Source: JANNRR01 sp043736155 (GTDB taxonomy: Bacteria; Pseudomonadota; Alphaproteobacteria; Rhodobacterales; Rhodobacteraceae). From it: a DNA stretch of 8,526 nt. Positions 1 through 5,969 of this stretch are shown here, piece after piece (position 1 is the stretch's first letter; each line of letters opens with the position of its first letter). Below the pieces are notes generated by a model that saw only the letters and a program-made list of their open reading frames with translations, searched no databases and was not told the DNA's origin. Location of the stretch: the NCBI GenBank assembly GCA_043736155.1, contig JAYTDA010000312.1, positions 1 to 8,526 on the forward strand, read 5' to 3'. A program made the position numbers and the translations under genes.

Positions 1-275
1 TGTCGGGATCAGAAGTGCGCAACAGCCTGTTGTTCACCGGGGTGCGGACACATTCCTATTCCAGCCTCGATCATGTGGTGGCGCTGCCCTATGTGACGGT
101 GCACCGCAAGGCCAGTCTGAAAAATTGCGTGATCGACCGCGGTGTGGTGATCCCGGAAGGGCTGGTGGTGGGCGACGATCCGGTGCTGGATGCCAAATGG
201 TTCAACCGCACCGACAGCGGCATCGTGCTGGTGACCCAGTCGATGCTGGATCTGCGCGCCGCCAAGCTGGGCTGA
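1..275 (+). CDS. glgC: Glucose-1-phosphate adenylyltransferase (ADP-glucose pyrophosphorylase), C-terminal part only
   Basis: This is the 3' end of a gene whose start lies upstream of the window. The reading frame begins at base 3 and gives 90 codons before TGA at 273-275. The enzyme makes ADP-glucose and pyrophosphate from glucose-1-phosphate and ATP, the committed and usually allosterically controlled step of bacterial glycogen synthesis in the cytoplasm. The visible part is the C-terminal left-handed beta-helix domain. It has the family signatures LLFTGVRTHSYSSLD, CVIDRGVVIPEG and GIVLVTQSML, which align with the E. coli GlgC C-terminus (FSGVR, CVIDR..VIPEG, GIVLVT..ML) as I remember it. 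The catalytic N-terminal nucleotidyltransferase domain is outside the window, so its activity cannot be judged. A GTG at 15 lies in frame but is internal to the conserved domain, so it is not a start. glgA follows 77 bp after the stop codon, separated by a G/C hairpin. The identity is firm because of both the motifs and the operon context. Confidence 0.95.
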   Translation, partial: SGSEVRNSLLFTGVRTHSYSSLDHVVALPYVTVHRKASLKNCVIDRGVVIPEGLVVGDDPVLDAKWFNRTDSGIVLVTQSMLDLRAAKLG

Positions 276-287
276 CGGGGAAAAGGC

Positions 288-310
288 AAGGGGGGCTGTC
301 TGCCCCCCTT
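288..310 (+). terminator. Perfect 9-bp G/C hairpin between glgC and glgA
   Basis: The arms are AAGGGGGGC at 288-296 and GCCCCCCTT at 302-310, perfectly complementary around the 5-nt loop TGTCT. A second C-run (CCCCCC, 314-319) follows and could pair with the same G-run as an alternative 3' arm. No U-tract follows directly; the nearest T-rich stretch (TATTTT) begins about 16 bases after the stem. It lies inside an operon, 12 bases after the glgC stop and about 42 bases before the glgA start. It could be a partial terminator or attenuator that lowers glgA-glgX-pgm relative to glgC, an mRNA end-stabilising stem, or simply a copy of a family-wide intergenic repeat. The fold is seen directly; the function is inferred. 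Confidence 0.6.
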
Positions 311-340
311 GGACCCCCCGAGAGTATTTTCACGAAAAAC

Positions 341-346
341 AAGGGG
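341..346 (+). promoter_or_regulatory. Ribosome binding site of glgA (AAGGGG)
   Basis: AAGGGG lies 6 bases before the GTG at 353. This supports that codon as the glgA start rather than the far upstream in-frame codon at 125, which would run through the glgC coding region and the hairpin. The only other plausible start is GTG at 380, which would begin the protein directly at the conserved beta strand. Confidence 0.65.
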
Positions 347-352
347 CAAGAA

Positions 353-1798
353 GTGGCCGGTGCAGGGACGAAGGGCAGGGTGCTGTCGGTGGCGTCGGAA
401 TGCGTGCCGCTGCTGAAAACCGGTGGGCTGGCCGATGTTGTGGGGGCCTTGCCAAAGGCGCTGGCGGGGCAGGGCTGGCAGATGCGGGTGCTGATGCCGG
501 CCTACCGTGGTTTGGCAGAACGGCTGGATCGGGCGGACGAGGTCTGGTCCGATGCCGGGCTGTTCGGTGGTGCGGCGCGGATCTTGGCCGGGACCGTCGA
601 TGGCACCGACATGCTGCTGCTGGAAGCCCCGCATCTCTATGACCGGCCTGGTGGTCCTTATTCCGGCCCTGGCGGCGATTTTCCCGACAACCCGGAGCGG
701 TTCGCCGCCCTGTGCTGGGCCGCCGCAGTGATCTGTCGCCAAGGGCTCGGTGATGGCTGGCGCCCTGACATCCTGCATGTGCATGACTGGCAAGGCGGGC
801 TCGGCCCGGCCTATCTGCGCTTTGGCGGTGCCACGGATGTCCGGTCGGTCCTGACCGTGCATAACATCGCCTTTCAGGGCATGGCACCGGCGATGCGGAT
901 CGGGTCCTTGCGCCTGCCGCCATGGGAGTTTCATGCCGGGTCCTTGGAATATTACGGCCAGATCAGCAGTCTGAAGGCCGGGCTGGTCACCGCCGATGCC
1001 ATCACCACCGTCAGCCCGACCTATGCCCGGGAATTGATGCGGCCGGCGTTCGGCATGGGGCTGCAAGGGGTGATTGCTGCCCGTGCATCTGTGGTGCATG
1101 GCATTCTGAACGGGGTCGATACCGATGTCTGGAACCCGGAAATTGAAGCCTTGCCGTTTTCGGCCAAGACCCTGAAGCAGAAGGCCGCCAGCCGCGCGGC
1201 TTTGCTGGCGGAGTTCGGGTTGGGGGAAGTGCCGGGGCCTTTGGCGATCATCGTGTCGCGTCTGACCGATCAGAAAGGCATCGACCTGGTGCCCGCCGTG
1301 TTGCCCGATTTCATCGCAGCGGGGGGCGGATTGGTGGTGCTGGGGTCCGGTGCGCCGGACCTGGAAGCGGCGATGCGCAGCGCGCAGACCACCTATCCCG
1401 ACCGGGTCGGCCTGCGGCTCGGCTATGACGAGGCGCTGAGCCACCGGATGTTCGCCGGTGGCGACGCGGTGCTGGTGCCCAGCCGGTTCGAGCCTTGCGG
1501 GCTGACCCAGATGTACGGCTTGCGCTATGGCACCCTGCCGGTGGTGGCAGCGACCGGCGGGTTGGCCGATACCGTCATCACCGCCAATCCGGCGGCGGTG
1601 CAGGCGGGGGTAGCGACCGGGATCAGCTTTCAACCCACCGATGCGCTGGCCTTTGGGCAGGCGCTGCGGCAGTTGTGCGATCTGTATGCCCAGCCCAGGG
1701 TCTGGGCGGCGCTGCAGGCGCGGGCGATGCGGCAGGATGTCAGCTGGGGCGCATCAAGTGCAGCCTATGCAGCACTTTATGAAAGCCTGCTGGCGTGA
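353..1798 (+). CDS. glgA: Glycogen synthase (ADP-glucose:alpha-1,4-glucan glucosyltransferase, GT5)
   Basis: GlgA transfers glucose from ADP-glucose to the non-reducing end of an alpha-1,4-glucan in the cytoplasm. From the GTG at 353 the product is 481 residues, close to the usual bacterial length of about 477. The N-terminal GT-B domain opens with RVLSVASECVPLLKTGGLADV. Its KTGGL loop (Lys22) matches the E. coli Lys15 that contacts ADP-glucose. HVHDW follows at 142-146 (His144 matches catalytic His161 in E. coli), and VHNIAFQG starts at about 169. The linker motif NGVDTDVWNP spans 253-262. The C-terminal GT1-type domain has SRLTDQKG (Arg303, Lys308, the phosphate-binding pair) and FEPCGLTQMYG with Glu380, the equivalent of E. 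coli Glu377. All key residues are intact. The start choice rests on AAGGGG six bases upstream and on protein length; GTG at 380 is the alternative. The stop codon TGA overlaps the GTG of glgX, indicating translational coupling. Confidence 0.96.
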   Translation: MAGAGTKGRVLSVASECVPLLKTGGLADVVGALPKALAGQGWQMRVLMPAYRGLAERLDRADEVWSDAGLFGGAARILAGTVDGTDMLLLEAPHLYDRPGGPYSGPGGDFPDNPERFAALCWAAAVICRQGLGDGWRPDILHVHDWQGGLGPAYLRFGGATDVRSVLTVHNIAFQGMAPAMRIGSLRLPPWEFHAGSLEYYGQISSLKAGLVTADAITTVSPTYARELMRPAFGMGLQGVIAARASVVHGILNGVDTDVWNPEIEALPFSAKTLKQKAASRAALLAEFGLGEVPGPLAIIVSRLTDQKGIDLVPAVLPDFIAAGGGLVVLGSGAPDLEAAMRSAQTTYPDRVGLRLGYDEALSHRMFAGGDAVLVPSRFEPCGLTQMYGLRYGTLPVVAATGGLADTVITANPAAVQAGVATGISFQPTDALAFGQALRQLCDLYAQPRVWAALQARAMRQDVSWGASSAAYAALYESLLA

Positions 1799-3903
1799 CG
1801 GCCGGGCGCGCCAAGGTGGTTCCGGGCCGGGTGCATTCCACCAGCGCCGGGCGGCCCTGGCCGATGGGGGCGACGTTTGACGGCGAAGGGGTGAATTTCG
1901 CCATTTTCTCCGCCCATGCCGAACTGATCGAGCTGTGCCTGTTTTCCGACGATGGCAGAAAGGAACTGGCGCGGCTGCCGGTGCGCGACCGCGACGGCGA
2001 CATCTGGCATATCCATGTCGCAGGCATCACCCCCGGCAGCCGCTATGGCTACCGCGCCCATGGTCCCTATCACCCCGAGGCCGGGCACCGGTTCAACCCG
2101 CACAAGCTGTTGATCGACCCCTATGCCAAGCAGCTGGACGGGCGGCTGAAATGGTCGGATGCTGTGATGGGCTACCGGGTCGGATCGGGGCGCGCCGATC
2201 TGAGCTATGATACCCGCGACAGTGCGTTTGCGGTGCCGAAATCGGTGGTGGTGGACCCCAGTTTCAACTGGGGCGTGGATGCGCCGCCACGGATATCCGC
2301 CTCGGACTCGGTGATTTACGAGGCGCATGTCAAAGGCATGACAGCGCAGCACCCAGGGGTGGAGCGGGGGTTGCGCGGGTCGTTCCTCGGCCTGGCATCC
2401 GAACCGGTGATCGAGCATCTGACCAAGCTGGGGGTGACGGCAGTGGAATTGCTGCCGGTGCAGGCTTTTGTCGATGAGCGCTATCTGATGGCGGGGGGGC
2501 TGAAGAACTATTGGGGCTATCAGACCGTCGGGTTTTTTGCACCCGAGCCGCGCTATCTGACGCAAGCGGCGGTCTGGGAATTTCAGACCATGGTGCGGCG
2601 GTTCCATGCCGCCGGCATCGAGGTGATCCTGGATGTGGTCTACAACCATTCCGGCGAAAGCAACGAACTGGGGCCGACGCTCAGCTTTCGCGGCCTCGAC
2701 AACCGCAGCTATTACCGGCTGCTGGATGGCGGGCGCTATTATCTGAACGATGCAGGCACCGGCAACACCCTGAACCTGACGCATCCGATGGTGCTGCGCA
2801 TGGTGATGGATTCGTTGCGCTATTGGGTCGAGGTTTGCCATGTCGATGGCTTCCGGTTCGATCTTGGCACCACGCTCGGGCGCGAAGCCGGCGGGTTTGA
2901 CCCCAATGGCGGTTTCCTGGATGCGGTGCGGCAAGACCCGGTGCTGGCGCCGGTCAAGCTGATCACCGAACCCTGGGATCTGGGGCCGGGCGGCTATCAG
3001 CTGGGCAACTGGCCGCATCCTTTTGCCGAATGGAACGACAAGTACCGCGACACCGTGCGACGGTTCTGGCGCGGCGATGGCCAGATGATCGCCGATCTGA
3101 CGGAGCGGCTGCTGGGATCCGCCGGGCAGTTCGACCATTCCCGCCGGGCTGCCACGTCGTCGGTGAATTTCGTCACCGCACATGACGGATTTACCCTGGA
3201 GGATCTGGTCAGCTACAGCATCAAGCACAATGACGCCAATGGCGAAGACAACCGCGATGGCACCGACCAGAATTTCTCTGCCAATCTGGGGGTTGAAGGG
3301 CCGTCGACCGATCCGGCGGTGCTGGCGGCGCGGGCCCAGCGCAAGCGCAACATGCTGACCACGCTGTTCCTGTCGCAAGGCATGCCGATGCTGCTGGCTG
3401 GCGACGAGATCGGCAACAGCCAGGGCGGCAACAACAATGCCTATGCCCAGGACAATGCCACCAGCTGGATCGACTGGGCAGGTGCCGATGAGGCGATGCT
3501 GGATTTTGTGCGCCGTCTCACCTGGCTGCGCCGCCACCATCCGGTGCTGCGGCAAAAACGGTTTCTGCACAGCCAGATCCGGCCCACCGACGCCTTGCCC
3601 GATCTGGCCTGGCGCCGGCCGGATGGCGCCACCCCAAGCCCCGGCGACTGGCACGACCCCGCCTTTAATGCGCTTGGTGTGGTGATCCGTGGTTCTGCCG
3701 TGGCGCGCACCCCGTCGGGAGACGCGGTGTTTGCCGTGCTGAATGCCGGTGCCGCCGTCGATGTGATCTTGCCCGAAGGCAAATGGCATCTGATGATCGA
3801 CACCACCCGGCCCCGGATCGGGCCTGCCGCCTATAACCGCCCGATGATCACCGCACCCGCCAGTTCGGTGCTGGTATTTGCCAATACGCCGCAGGGCGTT
3901 TGA
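1795..3903 (+). CDS. glgX: Glycogen debranching enzyme GlgX (isoamylase type, GH13 with CBM48)
   Basis: GlgX hydrolyses alpha-1,6 branch points of glycogen. In the E. coli enzyme the preferred substrates are the short outer stubs left after phosphorylase trimming. The product is 702 residues, within the range of GlgX/TreX proteins (E. coli about 657). Residues about 17-125 form the CBM48-like N-terminal domain (GRPWPMGATFDGEGVNFAIF onward). The GH13 barrel shows all four conserved regions: DVVYNH at 280-285, DGFRFDLGTTL with nucleophile Asp356, ITEPWD with acid/base Glu392, and TAHDGFTL with His463 and Asp464. The run GEDNRDGTDQNFSANLG and MLLAGDEIGNSQGGNNNAY are typical of the family. Region III reads ITEPWD, where IAEPWD is more common; I expect no effect. 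The start is GTG at 1795, overlapping the glgA stop as GTGA. No good Shine-Dalgarno is visible before it, so initiation probably depends on ribosomes finishing glgA. In-frame GTGs at 1816 and 1831 are alternatives and would not remove any motif. Confidence 0.95.
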   Translation: MTAGRAKVVPGRVHSTSAGRPWPMGATFDGEGVNFAIFSAHAELIELCLFSDDGRKELARLPVRDRDGDIWHIHVAGITPGSRYGYRAHGPYHPEAGHRFNPHKLLIDPYAKQLDGRLKWSDAVMGYRVGSGRADLSYDTRDSAFAVPKSVVVDPSFNWGVDAPPRISASDSVIYEAHVKGMTAQHPGVERGLRGSFLGLASEPVIEHLTKLGVTAVELLPVQAFVDERYLMAGGLKNYWGYQTVGFFAPEPRYLTQAAVWEFQTMVRRFHAAGIEVILDVVYNHSGESNELGPTLSFRGLDNRSYYRLLDGGRYYLNDAGTGNTLNLTHPMVLRMVMDSLRYWVEVCHVDGFRFDLGTTLGREAGGFDPNGGFLDAVRQDPVLAPVKLITEPWDLGPGGYQLGNWPHPFAEWNDKYRDTVRRFWRGDGQMIADLTERLLGSAGQFDHSRRAATSSVNFVTAHDGFTLEDLVSYSIKHNDANGEDNRDGTDQNFSANLGVEGPSTDPAVLAARAQRKRNMLTTLFLSQGMPMLLAGDEIGNSQGGNNNAYAQDNATSWIDWAGADEAMLDFVRRLTWLRRHHPVLRQKRFLHSQIRPTDALPDLAWRRPDGATPSPGDWHDPAFNALGVVIRGSAVARTPSGDAVFAVLNAGAAVDVILPEGKWHLMIDTTRPRIGPAAYNRPMITAPASSVLVFANTPQGV

Positions 3904-3906
3904 GTG

Positions 3907-3911
3907 AGGAG
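3907..3911 (+). promoter_or_regulatory. Ribosome binding site of pgm (AGGAG)
   Basis: AGGAG ends 6 bases before the ATG at 3918 and lies in the 14-base gap after the glgX stop. It is the strongest Shine-Dalgarno in the operon part of the window. It decides the start against the in-frame TTG at 3900, which lies inside the end of glgX. Confidence 0.85.
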
Positions 3912-3917
3912 AAAGCC

Positions 3918-5555
3918 ATGACTGCCGCCACCATTCACACCGTTGCCACCCAACCGATCGAAGGGCAGAAACCCGGCACTTCGGGTCTGCGCAAGAAAAC
4001 CCCGGTGTTCATCGGGCGGCACTATCTGGAAAACTTCGTCCAGTCGATTTTCGATGTGGTGGGCGCTGCTGGCAAATGTTTCGTGCTGGGCGGCGACGGG
4101 CGCTATTTCAACGACCGGGCGGCGCAGGTCATTTTACGGATGGCGGCGGCCAATGGCGCGGCACGGGTGATCGTGGGGCAGGGGGCGTTGCTGTCGACCC
4201 CGGCTGCTTCGCATTTGATAAGGCTGAACAAGACGGATGGTGGCATCATCATGTCGGCGTCGCACAACCCTGGTGGGCCGAATGAGGATTTCGGGGTGAA
4301 GTTCAACATGCCGAATGGGGGTCCCGCGCCGGAAGCAGTGACCGAGGCGATGTTTGAACGCACCAAGGTGTTGACCGAATACCGGATGGTCGAGGCGCAG
4401 GATGTTGATCTGGGCCGGATCGGTCGCCACCATCTGGGGGCGACGGTGGTGGATGTGGTCGACCCGGTGGCCGATTATGCCGCGCTGATGGAAAGCCTGT
4501 TCGATTTCGCCGCAATCCGTGCGATGTTTGCGGCTGGGTTCCGGATGCGGATGGACAGCATGTGTGCGGTGACCGGCCCCTATGCCATGGAAATCCTGGA
4601 GAAACGGCTGGGGGCAGCGGCGGGAACCGTGATCAACGGCACCCCGTTGCCAGACTTTGGCGGCATGCATCCCGACCCCAACCCCACCTGGGCCAAGGCG
4701 CTGATGGAGGAGATGTTCGGGGCGGATGCCCCGGATTTTGGCGCCGCCTCCGATGGCGATGGCGACCGCAACATGGTGGTGGGGCGGGGCATCTATGTCT
4801 CGCCTTCGGACAGCCTGGCGGTGCTGGCTGCCAATGCGCATCTGGCACCGGGCTACAAGGCCGGGCTGAAGGGGGTGGCGCGGTCGATGCCGACCTCTGC
4901 TGCCGCTGACCGGGTTGCCGAACGGCTGGGGATTGCAGCGTTTGAAACCCCGACCGGGTGGAAATTCTTTGGCAACCTGCTGGATGCCGGGCGCGCGACC
5001 ATCTGTGGCGAGGAAAGTTTCGGCACCGGGTCGGATCATGTCCGCGAAAAGGACGGGTTGTGGGCGATTTTGCTGTGGCTGAACATTCTGGCGGTGCGCA
5101 AGCAACCGGTGGCGGAGATTTTGGCGCAGCACTGGGCTGATTATGGCCGCAACTATTATTCGCGCCATGATTTCGAGGCGCTGCCGGTGGCCAAAGCCGA
5201 TGCGATGATGGCGGCACTGCGGGCGTCTTTACCGGGGCTGCCCGGGCAGTCGGTCGAGGGGATGCAGATCGTCGCCGCCGACGATTTCGCCTATACTGAC
5301 CCGGTCGACGGCTCGGTGTCAAAGGCGCAAGGGGTGCGGATCATCTTTGACGGCGGCAGCCGGATCGTGCTGCGCCTGTCTGGCACCGGCACCGAAGGGG
5401 CGACGCTGCGGCTGTATCTGGAACGCTATGCGCCGGGGCCCGACGGGCTGGGACATGACCCGCAAGCGGCACTGGCCCCGGTGATCCGTGCCGCCCATCA
5501 TCTGGCAGCGATCGGGGCCCATACCGGACGCACCGAACCGGATGTGATTACCTGA
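3918..5555 (+). CDS. pgm: Alpha-D-glucose phosphate-specific phosphoglucomutase
   Basis: The enzyme interconverts glucose-1-phosphate and glucose-6-phosphate through a phosphoserine and a glucose-1,6-bisphosphate intermediate. It links this operon to glycolysis in both the synthetic and degradative directions. The product has 545 residues and belongs to the eukaryote-like PGM1 branch of the alpha-D-phosphohexomutases. It starts MTAATIHTVATQPIEGQKPG, with the phosphate-contact segment PGTSGLRKKTP just after. The catalytic loop SASHNPGG has Ser115 (rabbit Ser116). The magnesium loop DGDGDR has Asp279, Asp281 and Asp283. The sugar-recognition loop GEESFGTGSDH is at 364-374, and the phosphate-binding loop RLSGTGTEGAT begins at Arg486. 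All four domains are complete and no key residue is lost. The ATG at 3918 is chosen for AGGAG six bases upstream. It is the last gene of the glycogen run: the next gene is 414 bp away and unrelated in function. Confidence 0.96.
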   Translation: MTAATIHTVATQPIEGQKPGTSGLRKKTPVFIGRHYLENFVQSIFDVVGAAGKCFVLGGDGRYFNDRAAQVILRMAAANGAARVIVGQGALLSTPAASHLIRLNKTDGGIIMSASHNPGGPNEDFGVKFNMPNGGPAPEAVTEAMFERTKVLTEYRMVEAQDVDLGRIGRHHLGATVVDVVDPVADYAALMESLFDFAAIRAMFAAGFRMRMDSMCAVTGPYAMEILEKRLGAAAGTVINGTPLPDFGGMHPDPNPTWAKALMEEMFGADAPDFGAASDGDGDRNMVVGRGIYVSPSDSLAVLAANAHLAPGYKAGLKGVARSMPTSAAADRVAERLGIAAFETPTGWKFFGNLLDAGRATICGEESFGTGSDHVREKDGLWAILLWLNILAVRKQPVAEILAQHWADYGRNYYSRHDFEALPVAKADAMMAALRASLPGLPGQSVEGMQIVAADDFAYTDPVDGSVSKAQGVRIIFDGGSRIVLRLSGTGTEGATLRLYLERYAPGPDGLGHDPQAALAPVIRAAHHLAAIGAHTGRTEPDVIT

Positions 5556-5587
5556 CACCAACGGTCAGTTAATTTGTCCCTTGCTCT

Positions 5588-5713
5588 GCCTCCCCCTTGC
5601 TGGGGATCGCCGGGGTTGGGGGTGCCCAGGCGATTGAGTTCAGGATGGAATTCCTCGCATAATCAGCGGCCTGAGAGGCCCCCACCCTCACCCTCCCCAC
5701 AGAGGGGGAGAGG
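5588..5713. repeat. Imperfect ~126-bp palindrome (MITE- or REP-like intergenic element)
   Basis: The sequence mirrors itself around the centre GGAATTCC at 5647-5654. Blocks correspond in inverted order across the centre: CTCCCCCT at 5590-5597 with AGGGGGAG at 5703-5710, TGGGG at 5601 with CCCCA at 5695-5699, GGGGG at 5618-5622 with CCCCC at 5679-5683, and AGGC at 5628 with GCCT at 5669-5672. Spacings agree to within about one base. Each half also folds locally. Examples are ATCGCC (5606-5611) with GGCGAT (5629-5634), GGCCT (5668) with AGGCC (5676), and CTCCCC (5693) with GGGGAG (5705). It starts about 32 bases after pgm, where it could end or protect the operon transcript. From memory, GC-rich elements with blocks such as CCCTCCCC...GGGGGAG recur in alphaproteobacterial genomes, so a multi-copy repeat is likely. 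Only one copy is in this window. Confidence 0.6.
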
Positions 5714-5800
5714 ATTTCCGTGCGACCTTGGTCAATCAAGAAGCGCTCCTTCAAGGGACCGTTGGCATGACACACCTGTAACATTGCCCCGGCAAAAAGG

Positions 5801-5841
5801 CGGAAAACTGCGTTTTCCGGCTCGATTTCGGGGCGAAATCG
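5801..5841. repeat. Two tandem perfect 8-bp hairpins with 3-nt loops
   Basis: The first stem pairs CGGAAAAC (5801-5808) with GTTTTCCG (5812-5819) around TGC. The second pairs CGATTTCG (5823-5830) with CGAAATCG (5834-5841) around GGG. They are only three bases apart, and both match perfectly despite unrelated arm sequences. They lie about 130 bases before the exchanger start and may be in its leader. Possible roles are RNA stem-loops, binding sites for a dimeric regulator, or part of a multi-copy repeat. The two different half-site sequences argue against a single repressor. Neither has a U-tract on the + strand. On the - strand the first stem is followed by GCCTTTTTGCC, so it could terminate leftward transcription. 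The structure is seen directly; the role is unknown. Confidence 0.55.
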
Positions 5842-5859
5842 GCGCGGCACCCGGAAATT

Positions 5860-5884
5860 GAGGGGGAATGCGGGCAATTCCCTC
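5860..5884 (+). promoter_or_regulatory. Bulged hairpin in the exchanger gene leader
   Basis: GGGAAT (5864-5869) pairs with ATTCCC (5877-5882). After a two-base bulge, GA (5860-5861) pairs with TC (5883-5884), around a 7-nt loop. The ATG at 5868 sits inside the stem, with a G-run only one base upstream. That spacing is poor for initiation, so this ATG is unlikely to be the true start. If RNA covering this stretch is made, the stem would hide it further. Confidence 0.35.
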
Positions 5885-5969
5885 TGTTCAACCGGCGGTG
5901 AGTTTGCAAGGTTGGGCTGCGGCACTTCTGCCGCGAGCCAAAGTAACCCCAAGAAACCCCAAGAAAACC

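Larger units (their letters stand above)
5556..5969 (+). other. 414-bp structured intergenic region between pgm and the exchanger gene
   Basis: I find no supportable gene here. Short open frames exist on both strands (a 95-codon + frame at 5574-5861 and a 127-codon - frame at 5569-5952). Their translations are dominated by the palindromic repeats, show no family motif and have no ribosome site. The stretch holds a large imperfect palindrome (5588-5713), two tandem perfect hairpins (5801-5841) and a bulged hairpin (5860-5884). Since the exchanger gene is separated from the glycogen operon by these structures, its promoter should lie here. However, I see no convincing -35/-10 pair with normal spacing. 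TTGGCA at 5762 and TAACAT at 5779 are only 11 bases apart. Confidence 0.6.

Noticed and set aside
125..352. Longer GlgA starting at 125
   Set aside because: It would overlap glgC by 150 bases and translate the hairpin. The extension has no counterpart in GlgA proteins, and a good ribosome site precedes 353.
89..1633. Open frame of 514 codons on the - strand opposite glgC and glgA
   Set aside because: It is an antisense shadow of GC-rich coding DNA. It is rich in Arg, His, Pro and Gln, as such shadows are, and it spans two real genes and the hairpin between them.
1777..3789. Open frame of 670 codons on the - strand opposite glgX
   Set aside because: Its length comes from high GC3 in glgX, which removes stop codons from the opposite strand. 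The translation has no family motif, and the + strand frame has all catalytic residues of GlgX.
3886..3899. ACGCC / GGCGT stem at the end of glgX as a regulatory hairpin
   Set aside because: It is a 5-bp stem inside coding sequence of a GC-rich gene, where such matches are expected by chance.
5552..5570. CTGAC / GTCAG stem overlapping the pgm stop as a Rho-independent terminator
   Set aside because: The stem is only 5 bp with a 7-nt loop, and TTAATTT is a poor U-tract. It is too weak to call beside the large palindrome that follows.
5762..5784. Promoter with TTGGCA and TAACAT for the exchanger gene
   Set aside because: The spacer is 11 bases, far below the usual 16-18. A sigma-54 reading was also tried, but the GC element is missing at the required distance.
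5569..5952. Possible 127-codon gene on the - strand in the intergenic region
   Set aside because: It crosses every palindrome in the region, so its sequence is explained by the repeats. There is no motif and no convincing ribosome site.
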